A DNA stretch of 64,000 nucleotides from an uncultured Burkholderiales bacterium (GTDB taxonomy: Bacteria > Pseudomonadota > Gammaproteobacteria > Burkholderiales > Burkholderiaceae_C): assembly GCA_903949285.1 (NCBI GenBank), contig CAJAYT010000101.1:1-64000 (forward strand). Direction: 5' to 3'. Position 1 is the first letter of the stretch. Each line of letters begins with the position of its first letter. Both the position numbers and the translations under genes were made by a program. Below the pieces are notes generated by a model. The model saw only the letters and a list, made by a program, of their open reading frames with translations, was not told the origin of the DNA and ran no database searches. Below are positions 19,306 through 27,817 of the stretch, one piece after another.

Positions 19306-20487
19306 TTAAGTAGTTTCAGCAAATAATTCACGCCCGATGAGCATTCGTCGAATCTCAGATGTACCTGCGCCAATCTCGTACAACTTTGCGTCCCTCCACA
19401 AACGACCCACTGGATACTCATTCACATACCCATTGCCACCAAAGATTTGAATGGCTTCGCCAGCCATCCACGTCGCCTTCTCAGCGGTATACAGGATTAC
19501 CCCTGCAGCATCTTTTCGAACCTGTCGAGCGTGCTGCGGTCCAAGCGCGTCCAGTTGCTTGCCCACTGCGTAGCAGTATGCGCGACAAGCCTGTAATGTG
19601 GTGTACATGTCAGCTACCTTGCCTTGAATCAACTGAAACTCTCCAATGGATTGTCCAAACTGTTTGCGGTCATGAATGTAAGGAACAACCGCATCCATAC
19701 AAGCCTGCATGATTCCAAGTGGACCCGCGGCAAGCACTGCTCGTTCGTAATCCAATCCGCTCATTAAGACCTTTACGCCTGCGTTGAGATCACCGAGTAT
19801 GTTTTCGCATGGGACCATAACGTTTTCAAACACCAACTCGCCTGTGTGCGATCCCCTCATACCCAATTTATCAAGTTTTTGTGCAACAGAGAAACCAGGC
19901 ATCCCTTTCTCAACAATAAACGCAGTAATACCCTTAGCGCCTGCAAGCGGATCTGTTTTTGCATAGACTACTAATACATCGCAATCAGGACCGTTGGTAA
20001 TCCACATTTTGGTTCCATTGAGGATGTAATGGCCGTCGCGTTCGACAGCGCTCAGCTTCATACTAACCACATCAGATCCTGCATTAGGTTCACTCATGGC
20101 TAGCGCGCCTATAAAGTCTCCTGAAACTAACTTGGGCAAATATTTTTTCTTCTGCTTTGGTGTGCCGTTGCGGTGTATTTGATTGACGCATAAGTTTGAA
20201 TGTGCGCCGTAAGATAGCCCAACTGACGCTGAGGCACGTGAGATCTCCTCCAGTGCGACCATATGCGCGAGGTAACCCATGTTGGCACCCCCGTACTCCT
20301 CGCCTACGGTAATACCCAGAACCCCAAGTTCCCCCATTTTTTTCCACTGCTCCATGGGGAATTGATCCGTTTTGTCTATCTCTGCAGCTCGAGGTGCGAT
20401 TTGTGCCTGCGCATAGACATGGACCGCGTCACGCAAGGAATCTATATCCTCACCCAAATAAAAATTGACTCCAGGTACATCACTCAT
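19306..20487 (-). CDS. liuA: Isovaleryl-CoA dehydrogenase
   Basis: FAD enzyme oxidising isovaleryl-CoA to 3-methylcrotonyl-CoA in leucine degradation. 393 residues. The catalytic base is at the isovaleryl-specific position, Glu248 in [11 protein letters not shown], while the site used by other acyl-CoA dehydrogenases reads IGAGTSE, without the base. [12 protein letters not shown] and [14 protein letters not shown] are characteristic of the family. It follows the thioesterase gene by 9 bp and precedes liuB, so it belongs to the liu operon under the MerR palindrome. Confidence 0.93.
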   Translation of the reverse strand: MSDVPGVNFYLGEDIDSLRDAVHVYAQAQIAPRAAEIDKTDQFPMEQWKKMGELGVLGITVGEEYGGANMGYLAHMVALEEISRASASVGLSYGAHSNLCVNQIHRNGTPKQKKKYLPKLVSGDFIGALAMSEPNAGSDVVSMKLSAVERDGHYILNGTKMWITNGPDCDVLVVYAKTDPLAGAKGITAFIVEKGMPGFSVAQKLDKLGMRGSHTGELVFENVMVPCENILGDLNAGVKVLMSGLDYERAVLAAGPLGIMQACMDAVVPYIHDRKQFGQSIGEFQLIQGKVADMYTTLQACRAYCYAVGKQLDALGPQHARQVRKDAAGVILYTAEKATWMAGEAIQIFGGNGYVNEYPVGRLWRDAKLYEIGAGTSEIRRMLIGRELFAETT

Positions 20488-20496
20488 CTCTACTCC

Positions 20497-20937
20497 CTAT
20501 TTATGACTCAGATTTTTGACAACACACATCGTCATCAGCATCGTTGCGCACAACTTTCGCTGACCCTCTTTTTCAACAAACACATCTCCCTGACAAACAA
20601 TCAAGGTCCGACCAGCCTTTAAAACTCTACCCACCGCAACCAAACGTTCTCCATCAGCAGGGGATAGAAAATTAATTTTGTACTCCGCTGTTAAGGATGC
20701 TTCTCCGTCTTGTAGTTGAGAGATAGCTGCGTACCCACAGGCAGAGTCTGCCAATGCGCCTATCCCACCACCATGGAAAAATTTATGCTGCTGCGAGACG
20801 GCATCTGAATATGGCATTGAAATCTCAATATGCCCGTGCTCAACTCTTTCTAACGTTGCGTTAAAGGTGTTCATCAACCCTTGATTAGAAAAACTTTTGA
20901 CCAACTCCGCTTTTACTTCCGGTAAGAGTTCGCGCAT
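20497..20937 (-). CDS. PaaI-type hotdog thioesterase
   Basis: Small hotdog-fold protein of 146 residues with the PaaI signature FFHGGGIGALADSACGYAA, which carries the active-site loop. It probably hydrolyses acyl-CoA esters and may relieve CoA sequestration during leucine/isovalerate use. The ATG at 20937 has AAGGG at suitable spacing; a GTG one codon earlier is possible. It is the first gene of the liu operon, starting about 36 bp downstream of the palindrome. Substrate unknown. Confidence 0.83.
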   Translation of the reverse strand: MRELLPEVKAELVKSFSNQGLMNTFNATLERVEHGHIEISMPYSDAVSQQHKFFHGGGIGALADSACGYAAISQLQDGEASLTAEYKINFLSPADGERLVAVGRVLKAGRTLIVCQGDVFVEKEGQRKLCATMLMTMCVVKNLSHK

Positions 20938-20966
20938 CACACCCTTTCAATTGAATTGTGTGATGT

Positions 20967-20996
20967 AATTTACTTGACGTTAACGTAAAGGTCAAG
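20967..20996 (-). promoter_or_regulatory. Probable liu operon promoter and MerR/LiuR operator
   Basis: A dyad at 20973-20996 has perfect 6-bp outer arms (CTTGAC and GTCAAG), with a perfect 10-bp inner palindrome ACGTTAACGT at 20977-20986. Read leftward, TTGACC (20995-20990) can serve as -35 and TAAATT (20972-20967) as -10, so the dyad fills the spacer, the arrangement used by MerR-family regulators. The MerR gene lies directly upstream. Binding is inferred. Confidence 0.65.
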
Positions 20997-21087
20997 TAGT
21001 AAAAACCCATCGAATAAAATAAATATTCAATAAAATCAATACGTTACAAAAACAACGAGAAACTTAGGGAGCCAAAGAAGCTGGAAT

Positions 21088-21522
21088 TTAGCTTTTTTTC
21101 GGTCTTGATTTTGGTTTTTTTGCAGAAAGTAGCGTTTTACACTGCTCTTCGTGAAAGGTAAGCTCCTTCAACTGATCGCTTAGATCCTCCATCTGCTGCT
21201 CTAAGGTTTGGCGGTGCTTGGCCAATACTTGAATAAACCGCTCCAATTGCAAAGCACTTCCGCCTGGTTTGTTGTAAAGGTTGATATCTAATATCTCCTT
21301 TATCTCAGCGAGTGAGAATCCAAGTCGCTTACCGCGCAGGGTCAACCTGAGGCGGGTGCGATCGCCTGCTGAGTACATACGTATTTGAGAGTTCTTTCCA
21401 CCCCTTTGCGGGGACAAAAGTCCCTGATCCTCATAGAACCTAATTGCACGGTGAGTGACGTCAAACTCATCTGCTAAGTCAGCAATAGAGAAAAGAGATT
21501 TTTTTGCAGATTTGGCGGGCAT
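21088..21522 (-). CDS. liuR: MerR family regulator of the liu operon
   Basis: 144 residues: N-terminal winged helix (SIADLADEFDVTHRAIRFYEDQGLL, residues about 11-36), then the RLGFSLAEIKEIL wing-coil region, a dimerisation coiled coil (about 90-130) and a Lys-rich tail. The RGKRLGFSLAEI sequence and the position upstream of liuA genes match LiuR, which controls leucine/isovalerate catabolism in proteobacteria. It probably binds the palindrome at 20973-20996. It lies 51 bp after panB on the same strand. Confidence 0.82.
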   Translation of the reverse strand: MPAKSAKKSLFSIADLADEFDVTHRAIRFYEDQGLLSPQRGGKNSQIRMYSAGDRTRLRLTLRGKRLGFSLAEIKEILDINLYNKPGGSALQLERFIQVLAKHRQTLEQQMEDLSDQLKELTFHEEQCKTLLSAKKPKSRPKKS

Positions 21523-21573
21523 TGTTTTTAAAAGACGAGCTCACAGCACAGATCAAAGAGTTGTTGCTCTTGT

Positions 21574-22449
21574 TTACCAAGCGTGTAATTCATTGTTTGG
21601 AAATTGGCCGCTTTGAACTGCAGCGACATAAGCCTCAAAGGCTTGTTGGATACCGCTGGACTCAGCGAGGAAATTACGAACGAATTTAGGCGGTCTGTTC
21701 ATATTAGCGCCCAACATGTCATGCATCACTAATACTTGCCCCGAAGTTGCGTTACCCGCGCCAATACCAATGGTCGGGCAAGTCTTTAAGTCTTGGGTGA
21801 TCAGCTTTGCTAAGTCTGTTGGGACCATCTCCAAGACCAACATACTGGCCCCGGCCTGTGCAAGGGCATTAGCCTGTTGACGCACTACTTCCCCCTTATC
21901 CCCACGACCTTGAACGCGGTACCCCCCCAGTGCATGAATAGTTTGGGGAGTTAGCCCTAAATGCGCACAGACGGGAATTCCTCTTTCAACTAAAAAAGCA
22001 ATCACCTCTGCAGTCCATCCCCCACCTTCAAGCTTCACCATATTCGCACCCGCTTTGAGCAATTCAACCGCACTGCGCATGGCTTGCTCACGAGACTCTT
22101 GATAACTCCCAAAGGGTAAGTCACCAATCAGCCATGCAGCCCCTTGCACGCGTTGTAACCCTTTGTGGACGCTCTCGACGTGATAGCACATCGTCTCCAA
22201 ACTGACACCTAATGTGTTGGTCAGTCCCTGGGAGACCATTCCAAGTGAGTCACCCACCAAAAGGGAGTGCACACCTGCAGCATCGGCCAGTGCCGCAAAG
22301 GTTGCGTCATAGGCGGTTAACATGGCGATTTTCTCGCCCCTGGCGTGCATTGCCAATAGTTCAGGCAAATTCAATTGCTTTCTTATCGGGCGCCCTGTAG
22401 AGGCATTTAATGTTCCGTAGGGCGTACTCGGCGAATTACCTAAAGACAT
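21574..22449 (-). CDS. panB: 3-methyl-2-oxobutanoate hydroxymethyltransferase
   Basis: First step of pantothenate synthesis: transfer of hydroxymethyl from methylene-THF to 2-oxoisovalerate, giving ketopantoate. 291 residues, slightly long because of about 25 extra N-terminal residues. Mg ligand region [10 protein letters not shown] (Asp67), IGDLPFGSY and KLEGG are conserved. It makes a CoA precursor from the valine 2-oxoacid, so its place beside branched-chain catabolic genes is metabolically reasonable, though it is not obviously part of the liu operon. Confidence 0.95.
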   Translation of the reverse strand: MSLGNSPSTPYGTLNASTGRPIRKQLNLPELLAMHARGEKIAMLTAYDATFAALADAAGVHSLLVGDSLGMVSQGLTNTLGVSLETMCYHVESVHKGLQRVQGAAWLIGDLPFGSYQESREQAMRSAVELLKAGANMVKLEGGGWTAEVIAFLVERGIPVCAHLGLTPQTIHALGGYRVQGRGDKGEVVRQQANALAQAGASMLVLEMVPTDLAKLITQDLKTCPTIGIGAGNATSGQVLVMHDMLGANMNRPPKFVRNFLAESSGIQQAFEAYVAAVQSGQFPNNELHAW

Positions 22450-22527
22450 ACCAACATCCCAGCTATTAATATGGAATGGGCATCATATCCCATCCCAATG
22501 GGGCCACAAAACATGGGGGAATTCAAT

Positions 22528-22555
22528 TCAGATTCAAGCACTTGATTAAATCTGA
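22528..22555. promoter_or_regulatory. Inverted repeats upstream of acyl-CoA dehydrogenase
   Basis: The 173-bp divergent gap between panB and the dehydrogenase holds a perfect 12-bp dyad, TCAAG-CA-CTTGA (22534-22545), inside a wider 7-bp inverted repeat (TCAGATT at 22528-22534 and AATCTGA at 22549-22555). An operator function is plausible, but no regulator can be assigned. Confidence 0.35.
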
Positions 22556-22622
22556 TGGTATGATTCCTGACAAATTTAATTAAATTAATCTGAAAAATCC
22601 ACCCTAATCTGGAGCCTTCGAA

Positions 22623-23765
22623 ATGAATTTCGGACTTACAAGCGAGCAACTAGCTATCCGTGATCACGTAAAGACACTACTGGACGATGTCTGCAACATG
22701 GAATATGTCGCACGCTGCGATGAGAAAGCCAAGCCCCCTGTAGAGGCATTTCAAGCCCTCGCCAAACACGGTTGGCTTGGCCTGATTGCACCCGAGGAGT
22801 ACGGGGGCGCAAATGGTTCTGCTACAGATTTGGCTGTACTCTTAGAGGAAACAGGAAACCACTTTGAAGAACTGGGACTTTGGTTATTTAGAACCTATAC
22901 CTTTGGTTGCTACGCCATATTGAAAAACGGAACGGAGGCCCAGAAACAATTTTTCGTACCCAAAACAATCAGCGGTGAATTTAGCTATGCCTTCGCGCTC
23001 ACAGAACCTGATTCGGGCTCTGACGCGGCGTCCCTTCGCACCCGCGCAGATCCTGATGGTGACCACTACATTATTAATGGTCGCAAACAGTTCATATCCG
23101 GCTTTGATATCTCCGACTATGCCCTAGTTGCACTGCGCACCAACCATTTGGTCAAAAAACAACTAGGCATCAGCACTTTTTTAGTAGACACCAAATTACC
23201 CGGAATTGAAGTTCGCCGTATTCCTACACTTGGTCAACACTCCATTGGCACGACAGAGGTGACCTTCACCAACGTTCGTGTTCCCGCAACCGCTTTGCTT
23301 GGCGAGCTCGACAAGGGCTGGTCAATCTGCGAGGACACGCTGCGCTACGAACGGTTGTGTCTTTCTGCAGCGCGAATTGGTGCAGCACGAAACGCATTTG
23401 ACTTTGCCCTTGATTACGCCAAAAACCGTATACAGTTTGGTAAACCCATCAGTAGCTTTCAAGTCATTCAGCATAAATTTGCTGATATGAAAGTGCAGCT
23501 GGACACGGCCCAAACCATGCTCCACCGCTATGCCTGGTTGATGGATAACGGTCAAGCTGAAAAGGCCGACACAGCTGTACTCAAATACTTAGTAGGCGAG
23601 AGCTATAAGTCGATCTCTGATACCTGCCTTCAAATACTGGGAGGATACGGTTATTGCATGGAATATCCAATGCAACGCTTCTTTAGAGACTCAAGATTGG
23701 CAACAATTGGGGGGGGCACCTCCGAGATTCAAAAAACCATTATTGCGTCAACACTGGGAATTTGA
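22623..23765 (+). CDS. Acyl-CoA dehydrogenase
   Basis: FAD-dependent acyl-CoA dehydrogenase, 380 residues. The site that holds the base in short-chain enzymes reads IGGGTSE, lacking Glu; the probable base is Glu243 in DTLRYERLCLSAAR, the isovaleryl/long-chain-type position. FAD motifs ALTEPDSGSDAAS and GGYGYCMEYPMQRFFRD are intact. It is transcribed rightward alone and converges on the crotonase gene, with a 26-bp overlap of the two 3' ends. It is probably a member of the unassigned acyl-CoA cluster; the substrate is unknown. Confidence 0.88.
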   Translation: MNFGLTSEQLAIRDHVKTLLDDVCNMEYVARCDEKAKPPVEAFQALAKHGWLGLIAPEEYGGANGSATDLAVLLEETGNHFEELGLWLFRTYTFGCYAILKNGTEAQKQFFVPKTISGEFSYAFALTEPDSGSDAASLRTRADPDGDHYIINGRKQFISGFDISDYALVALRTNHLVKKQLGISTFLVDTKLPGIEVRRIPTLGQHSIGTTEVTFTNVRVPATALLGELDKGWSICEDTLRYERLCLSAARIGAARNAFDFALDYAKNRIQFGKPISSFQVIQHKFADMKVQLDTAQTMLHRYAWLMDNGQAEKADTAVLKYLVGESYKSISDTCLQILGGYGYCMEYPMQRFFRDSRLATIGGGTSEIQKTIIASTLGI

Positions 23766-24366
23766 GTTCCAAATACTTGTTGACCAACTCGAGGGCTGGA
23801 GTCATAGGCTCTTCGTCCACGACGCGCGTCACAAGTCCCCAGCTGTTTGCTTGATGTGCGTCGATCAACCGTCCGCTCAAAGCCATGTAAGACAACGCTC
23901 GCTTGGTGGCCATTAATTCGACAGCCTTCACTATTTGACCACCAGGAACGAAACCAAAATTGATTTCGGGTAAGCCGAATTGAGCGTTCTTACTTGCAAT
24001 AACAACGTCCGAGCACTGCAAAATAGGCAAGGCTCCTCCTAAACAGTATCCTTCTACTGCGGTGACGATAAATTGCGGCATTTTTCTCAGCAAGTGACAG
24101 CGCCAATGTTCTGTGGCTTTGCGAGCTTTTTGGATAAGCTCGGGCGAACGGGTTGAGCTGTCAAAAAAATCTTTCATATCCATCCCGGCCGAAAAATGTC
24201 CGCCAATTCCGTGAAACACAAGGATTCGAATATCTTCACGAAAGCGCGTTTCAAGCAAAATTTGCTCGAGTGCAAGGGTCAACTCAACGCCAATTGCATT
24301 GCGCTTCTCAGCTCTATCAAGACCAATAATTCTTGCCCCGGGAATGTGATCATCAATTTTTAACAT
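23740..24366 (-). CDS. Short crotonase-superfamily protein, C-terminally truncated form
   Basis: 208 residues, about 50 fewer than normal crotonases: the fold is present up to GLVTRVVDE, but the C-terminal trimerisation helices are missing. The oxyanion loop FSAGMDMKDFF and YCLGGALPILQCSD are present; the first catalytic Glu is absent and the second (LPEINFGFVPGG) is present. INFGFVPGG followed by KAVELMATKRALSYMALSG recalls hydroxycinnamoyl-CoA hydratase-lyases. It starts 3 bp after the longer crotonase gene, so the two may be co-translated and form a mixed oligomer. The 3' end overlaps the convergent dehydrogenase by 26 bp; no continuation was seen in the other frames checked. Confidence 0.75.
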   Translation of the reverse strand: MLKIDDHIPGARIIGLDRAEKRNAIGVELTLALEQILLETRFREDIRILVFHGIGGHFSAGMDMKDFFDSSTRSPELIQKARKATEHWRCHLLRKMPQFIVTAVEGYCLGGALPILQCSDVVIASKNAQFGLPEINFGFVPGGQIVKAVELMATKRALSYMALSGRLIDAHQANSWGLVTRVVDEEPMTPALELVNKYLELKFPVLTQ

Positions 24367-24369
24367 TTT

Positions 24370-25212
24370 TTAACGACCTAAGCCGGGCTTGCTTTTCCCT
24401 GCCAAAAAGCTGGCCACTGCGCTCGCACGGGTAGCACTACCCTCGCTCACAGCTTGCAACGCCTTTAACTCTGCAAACTTTGCTGCGGTGAAATTTACAC
24501 TTGCATCCCAACTCATGGAACCAACGTGGGCTAAAGTATCTTTAGTAAATTTCACTGCTAACGGATCTTTCTCGGACAAAGTTTTGGCAAGCGATTGCAC
24601 TGCCCCCACAATCTCTTGTGCTGAGGAACTAAAAGTCACCAAGCCACTTTGCTCAGCCGCGTTTCCATCAAAATATTCCCCACAGATCGAGTAGTACGAC
24701 CTTGCACGTGCACTCATACAACTAGGTCCGTCTGCACCGCCTGGAATGAGAGCCAGAAGCCCTAGCTCGCCTTGCGAGAAGAAGAATTGTGAATCATCCT
24801 GTGCATAAACAATATCGCAGCCCTCTATCAACCTAATACCCACACCACTACATCTCCCGCGCACTAAAGCGATGATTGGCTTGGATAACAATTTGAGTGT
24901 GCGGGTCCGCAGTTGTTGGACTAACTCCATTGCATTTTTAATACGCACGCGCCCCTCCAACGAATCCTTTGAATCATCATGTGCAACCAGGCCAGCACAA
25001 AAATCCGGTCCACGCCCCTGCAAGGTCAAAACGCGAACAGCCTCGTCAGCGTCGGCCTTTTGAAATAATGCAAATAGGTCGTGAATGACTGTCACGTCCC
25101 ACAAGAAGGAGGCGTCTTGTTCACCAATTGATACCGTCAGGACACCGTGTTCTAGCTGTGTCTGAAGTGAGCTTTCACCGGCGGCATTTGCATATTGGAC
25201 AGAGTTGGACAA
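24370..25212 (-). CDS. Divergent crotonase-superfamily protein
   Basis: 280 residues from a TTG start (25212) that has GGGAG six to seven bases upstream; no ATG fits. The crotonase core is recognisable (GPDFCAGLVAHDD, GRCSGVGIRLIEGCDI, LALIPGGADG), but the usual catalytic Glu is displaced by one residue (SQGELGLLALIPGG) and the first Glu is absent. The C-terminus (TKDTLAHVGSMSWDASVNF) resembles that of hydroxycinnamoyl-CoA hydratase-lyases. It precedes the truncated crotonase by 3 bp. Possible roles are a lyase/hydratase or a non-catalytic partner subunit. The substrate is not known. Confidence 0.7.
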   Translation of the reverse strand: MSNSVQYANAAGESSLQTQLEHGVLTVSIGEQDASFLWDVTVIHDLFALFQKADADEAVRVLTLQGRGPDFCAGLVAHDDSKDSLEGRVRIKNAMELVQQLRTRTLKLLSKPIIALVRGRCSGVGIRLIEGCDIVYAQDDSQFFFSQGELGLLALIPGGADGPSCMSARARSYYSICGEYFDGNAAEQSGLVTFSSSAQEIVGAVQSLAKTLSEKDPLAVKFTKDTLAHVGSMSWDASVNFTAAKFAELKALQAVSEGSATRASAVASFLAGKSKPGLGR

Positions 25213-25279
25213 ACAGTGCTCCCAGTTTTAAAAGTCGCGTTATTTGAAGTCGCGTTATTGAAAGTTATAGCCTTAAAGC

Positions 25280-25927
25280 TCAAAGCGCCCGAAATCCAGC
25301 TGCTGCAAAACGAATCAACTGCTCAAGCGCAGTTGGTCCATCGCTACTATCAACAGCCTTCTCCGTTAGCGACTCAATGCGTCCGGGCATAGCCATCGTG
25401 TAGACCATGGAGCCCAATAAAAAATGAAAACGCCAGTGCAACTCCGCTGGCGCGAGACCAGGAAGCGCCTTCGCAAGTGCATCCAAGGTGAGGCGACTGG
25501 ATTCATTGAAGGTTTTATCAAGCACACGACGACGAATCTCCTCTCGCTCGAATGACAATCTTGCCCTCAAGAGCGTAAACGCTGCACCTTGCTTGGTGTT
25601 CAAGGACTCAAAAGCAGGCTGTAAAAAAGCCCTTAAAACATCCTCCAGCTCAGGTCTACCTTGTCGGTTGAGTTTTACCTGTGATAACAAGGCCACCCGC
25701 TTGTCTGCAATGGGCTGTGCTCGGAGTTCAAATATTTTTTCTAGTACAGCGATCTTGGATCCAAAATGATAGTGCAAGGAGGCACTATTAACACCAGAAG
25801 TTGAGGTGATCTCACGCAAACTTACACCGTCTACTCCGCGCTCACTGAATAATTTCTCAGCTGCCTGAAGGATCCTCTCAGGTGTACTTAGTGTTTTGGG
25901 TTGCCGAACGCGGGCGGTTTTGACCAT
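25280..25927 (-). CDS. TetR family transcriptional regulator
   Basis: 215 residues: a basic N-terminus, then a TetR helix-turn-helix (ILQAAEKLFSERGVDGVSLREI to SLHYHFGSK, about residues 19-57), then a helical ligand domain with a C-terminal TetR_C-type region. It starts divergently from the hydratase operon at 26116, and a perfect 16-bp palindrome lies 40 bp upstream of its start. It is also in line with the crotonase pair downstream (67 bp). It most likely represses this cluster in response to an acyl-CoA or related ligand. Confidence 0.88.
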   Translation of the reverse strand: MVKTARVRQPKTLSTPERILQAAEKLFSERGVDGVSLREITSTSGVNSASLHYHFGSKIAVLEKIFELRAQPIADKRVALLSQVKLNRQGRPELEDVLRAFLQPAFESLNTKQGAAFTLLRARLSFEREEIRRRVLDKTFNESSRLTLDALAKALPGLAPAELHWRFHFLLGSMVYTMAMPGRIESLTEKAVDSSDGPTALEQLIRFAAAGFRAL

Positions 25928-25966
25928 GGCGAATCACTTATTAATCACAATATTTGACAGTTTAGC

Positions 25967-25982
25967 CCGAAATTAATTTCGG
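25967..25982. promoter_or_regulatory. Perfect 16-bp palindrome, probable TetR operator
   Basis: CCGAAATTAATTTCGG is identical to its reverse complement. It sits 40 bp upstream of the TetR gene and about 130 bp upstream of the divergent hydratase gene. Length and position fit a TetR-dimer operator. Binding is inferred. Confidence 0.6.
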
Positions 25983-26115
25983 CCAGAGTCCTTGCCAATA
26001 CATATCCAGAAAAACCACTGTTGACCAAATTTAAATCATATGCTTTAATCGATTGTAACAAAACAATTTACACTTATATATTTAACATTTTGCCTTTCTT
26101 TCGAAAAAATATATC

Positions 26116-26910
26116 ATGCTCGAATCACCCCACCCAACCATATTATTAGAAAAACGTGGTTCAGTTGCAATCGTAACGCTCAATAGGCCAGAGGTGATGA
26201 ATGCGATAAACCTCCAAATGCGAAATGACTTGCATTCGGTTATGAATGAGTTGCGAAGAGATAACGAAGTCGCAGTCGTTGTCCTAACCGGGTCGGGTGA
26301 CAAAGCGTTTAGTTCAGGCATGGATCTGAAGGAGTTTGCCGAGCAACTCAAGAGCGTACCTTTGAGTGAGCTGCGCAGATACAGATGGGAAAAGGGCGAA
26401 GGTTTAGCCGATTTTGACAAACCCATCATTGCCGCAGTGAACGGACTAGCCATTGGCGGGGGCATTGAGCTTTGTTTGCAGTGCGATATTTGCTTTGCAA
26501 GTAATACCGCTAGCTTTACATTTGCAGAGGTCAGCCGCGGCCTATTGCCCGGCAACGGTGGCACCCAGCGTCTAGCACGACGGATTGGTCGCTCGCACGC
26601 GCTTGAAATGATCCTATCTGCTCGCAAAATTTTAGCCAACGAAGCACTCGAAATGGGGCTAATTGACCACCTCGTTGATGCATCAGAGTTGATGGACCGC
26701 GCCTTATTGCTTGCGGATCAAATAGCCGCCAACGCGCCAGTTGCGGTTCGCTCAGCTAAACAAGCCGTTGTTCGCGGCTTGGACCTCTCTTTGCAAGAGG
26801 GTCTCAATTTAGAGAGGGATTTAGCCACGTTTTTATATACCACCGAGGATTCAAGAGAGGGGCCTCGCGCCTTCATTGAAAAACGCTCTCCTCAGTGGCA
26901 AAACCGTTGA
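26116..26910 (+). CDS. Enoyl-CoA hydratase
   Basis: 264-residue crotonase with both hydratase glutamates, Glu118 in IGGGIELCLQCDI and Glu138 in FAEVSRGLLPGNGGTQRL, and the complete C-terminal segment ending in FIEKRSPQW. It hydrates an unidentified 2-enoyl-CoA. It is the first gene of a rightward operon, divergent from the TetR regulator, followed 31 bp later by the CitE-like lyase. Hydratase plus lyase gives a route to cleave a beta- or gamma-carboxylated acyl-CoA, as in citramalyl-CoA-type pathways, but this is inference. Confidence 0.88.
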   Translation: MLESPHPTILLEKRGSVAIVTLNRPEVMNAINLQMRNDLHSVMNELRRDNEVAVVVLTGSGDKAFSSGMDLKEFAEQLKSVPLSELRRYRWEKGEGLADFDKPIIAAVNGLAIGGGIELCLQCDICFASNTASFTFAEVSRGLLPGNGGTQRLARRIGRSHALEMILSARKILANEALEMGLIDHLVDASELMDRALLLADQIAANAPVAVRSAKQAVVRGLDLSLQEGLNLERDLATFLYTTEDSREGPRAFIEKRSPQWQNR

Positions 26911-26941
26911 AATTTGATTGAAATCTGTTTGAGATTTGCAT

Positions 26942-27817
26942 ATGTATAAAACTTTAATGTTCGCACCTGGCTCACGTCCCGAATTACTCAAAAAATCACA
27001 ACTAGGCGACGCAGACGCTCTCATTTTTGACCTAGAAGATTCTGTAGCCCTTAGCGCCAAAGACGCAGCGCGTGAGAACGTTCGTGAAACACTATCTCAA
27101 GGCTGCGTGAAGCCTTTCTTTTTAAGAATCAACAATCCACGCGCAGGAGATTACTTGGCTGATCTTCGCGCCGTCGAGCAGGCCACATCTCAGCAAAACC
27201 TCATGGGAGTCATTCTCCCCAAAGCAGAGGTTGTTAAAGACATTGAGCTCTTGGATGAAGCCTTGAAAGTCATTGAATCAAAATGCAATATGACGCTCGG
27301 TAGTTTAAAAATACTGCCTTTGGTCGAGACGTGTATGGGACTTCGAAATACTTTTGATTTAGCCTGTGCAAGTCCGCGCATCTGCGGCGTCTCATTAGCC
27401 AGTGCCGAGCAAGGAGACTTTATGTTAGACCTGGGCGGTCAGTGGACACCCCAAAGTCTTGCGCTGTCCTATCCCCGCAGCAAAATGGTTATCGACGCCC
27501 GGGCTGCTGGAGTGCAGTGGATAGTTGACGGTGTCTTTATGAACTTGAACGATCTTGACGCGTTAAGGGTTGAGTGCAAAATTGCACGTGAACTTGGATT
27601 CGTAGGAAAAATGGCTATACACCCAACACAGCTTCCTATCATGCACGAGGTGTTTACGCCTTCTGAAGCAGATATCGAGTATGCAAAAGGGCTATTGGAA
27701 GCGTTTACGCAGGCAGAATCGCGCGGATTAGGCGCAGTGCGGTATCAAAATATGATGATCGACTATGCAAATGTTCGTCTTGCTCAACGCACGCTATCAC
27801 TCGCAGGTAAAAATTGA
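26942..27817 (+). CDS. CitE-like CoA ester lyase (HpcH/HpaI aldolase family)
   Basis: 291 residues from the ATG at 26942. Family motifs are present: LMFAPGSRPELLKKS, ALIFDLEDSV, FLRINNP, the metal-ligand Glu in LPLVETCMG and the Asp of EQGDFMLDLGG, and KMAIHPTQL near the C-terminus. Members are malyl-, citramalyl- or 3-hydroxy-acyl-CoA lyases releasing acetyl-CoA or propionyl-CoA and a 2-oxoacid. It is not the TIM-barrel HMG-CoA lyase missing from the liu operon. Its stop overlaps the TTG start of the ligase gene (TTGA), so the two are coupled. Confidence 0.85.
   Translation: MYKTLMFAPGSRPELLKKSQLGDADALIFDLEDSVALSAKDAARENVRETLSQGCVKPFFLRINNPRAGDYLADLRAVEQATSQQNLMGVILPKAEVVKDIELLDEALKVIESKCNMTLGSLKILPLVETCMGLRNTFDLACASPRICGVSLASAEQGDFMLDLGGQWTPQSLALSYPRSKMVIDARAAGVQWIVDGVFMNLNDLDALRVECKIARELGFVGKMAIHPTQLPIMHEVFTPSEADIEYAKGLLEAFTQAESRGLGAVRYQNMMIDYANVRLAQRTLSLAGKN

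Noticed and set aside
19287-19421. 45-residue N-terminal extension of the carboxyltransferase
   Set aside because: It lies inside the isovaleryl-CoA dehydrogenase gene and does not resemble the family.
26942-27817. CitE-like lyase as the missing HMG-CoA lyase
   Set aside because: Its motifs are those of the HpcH/HpaI family, not the DRE-TIM HMG-CoA lyase family, and it is in a different operon.
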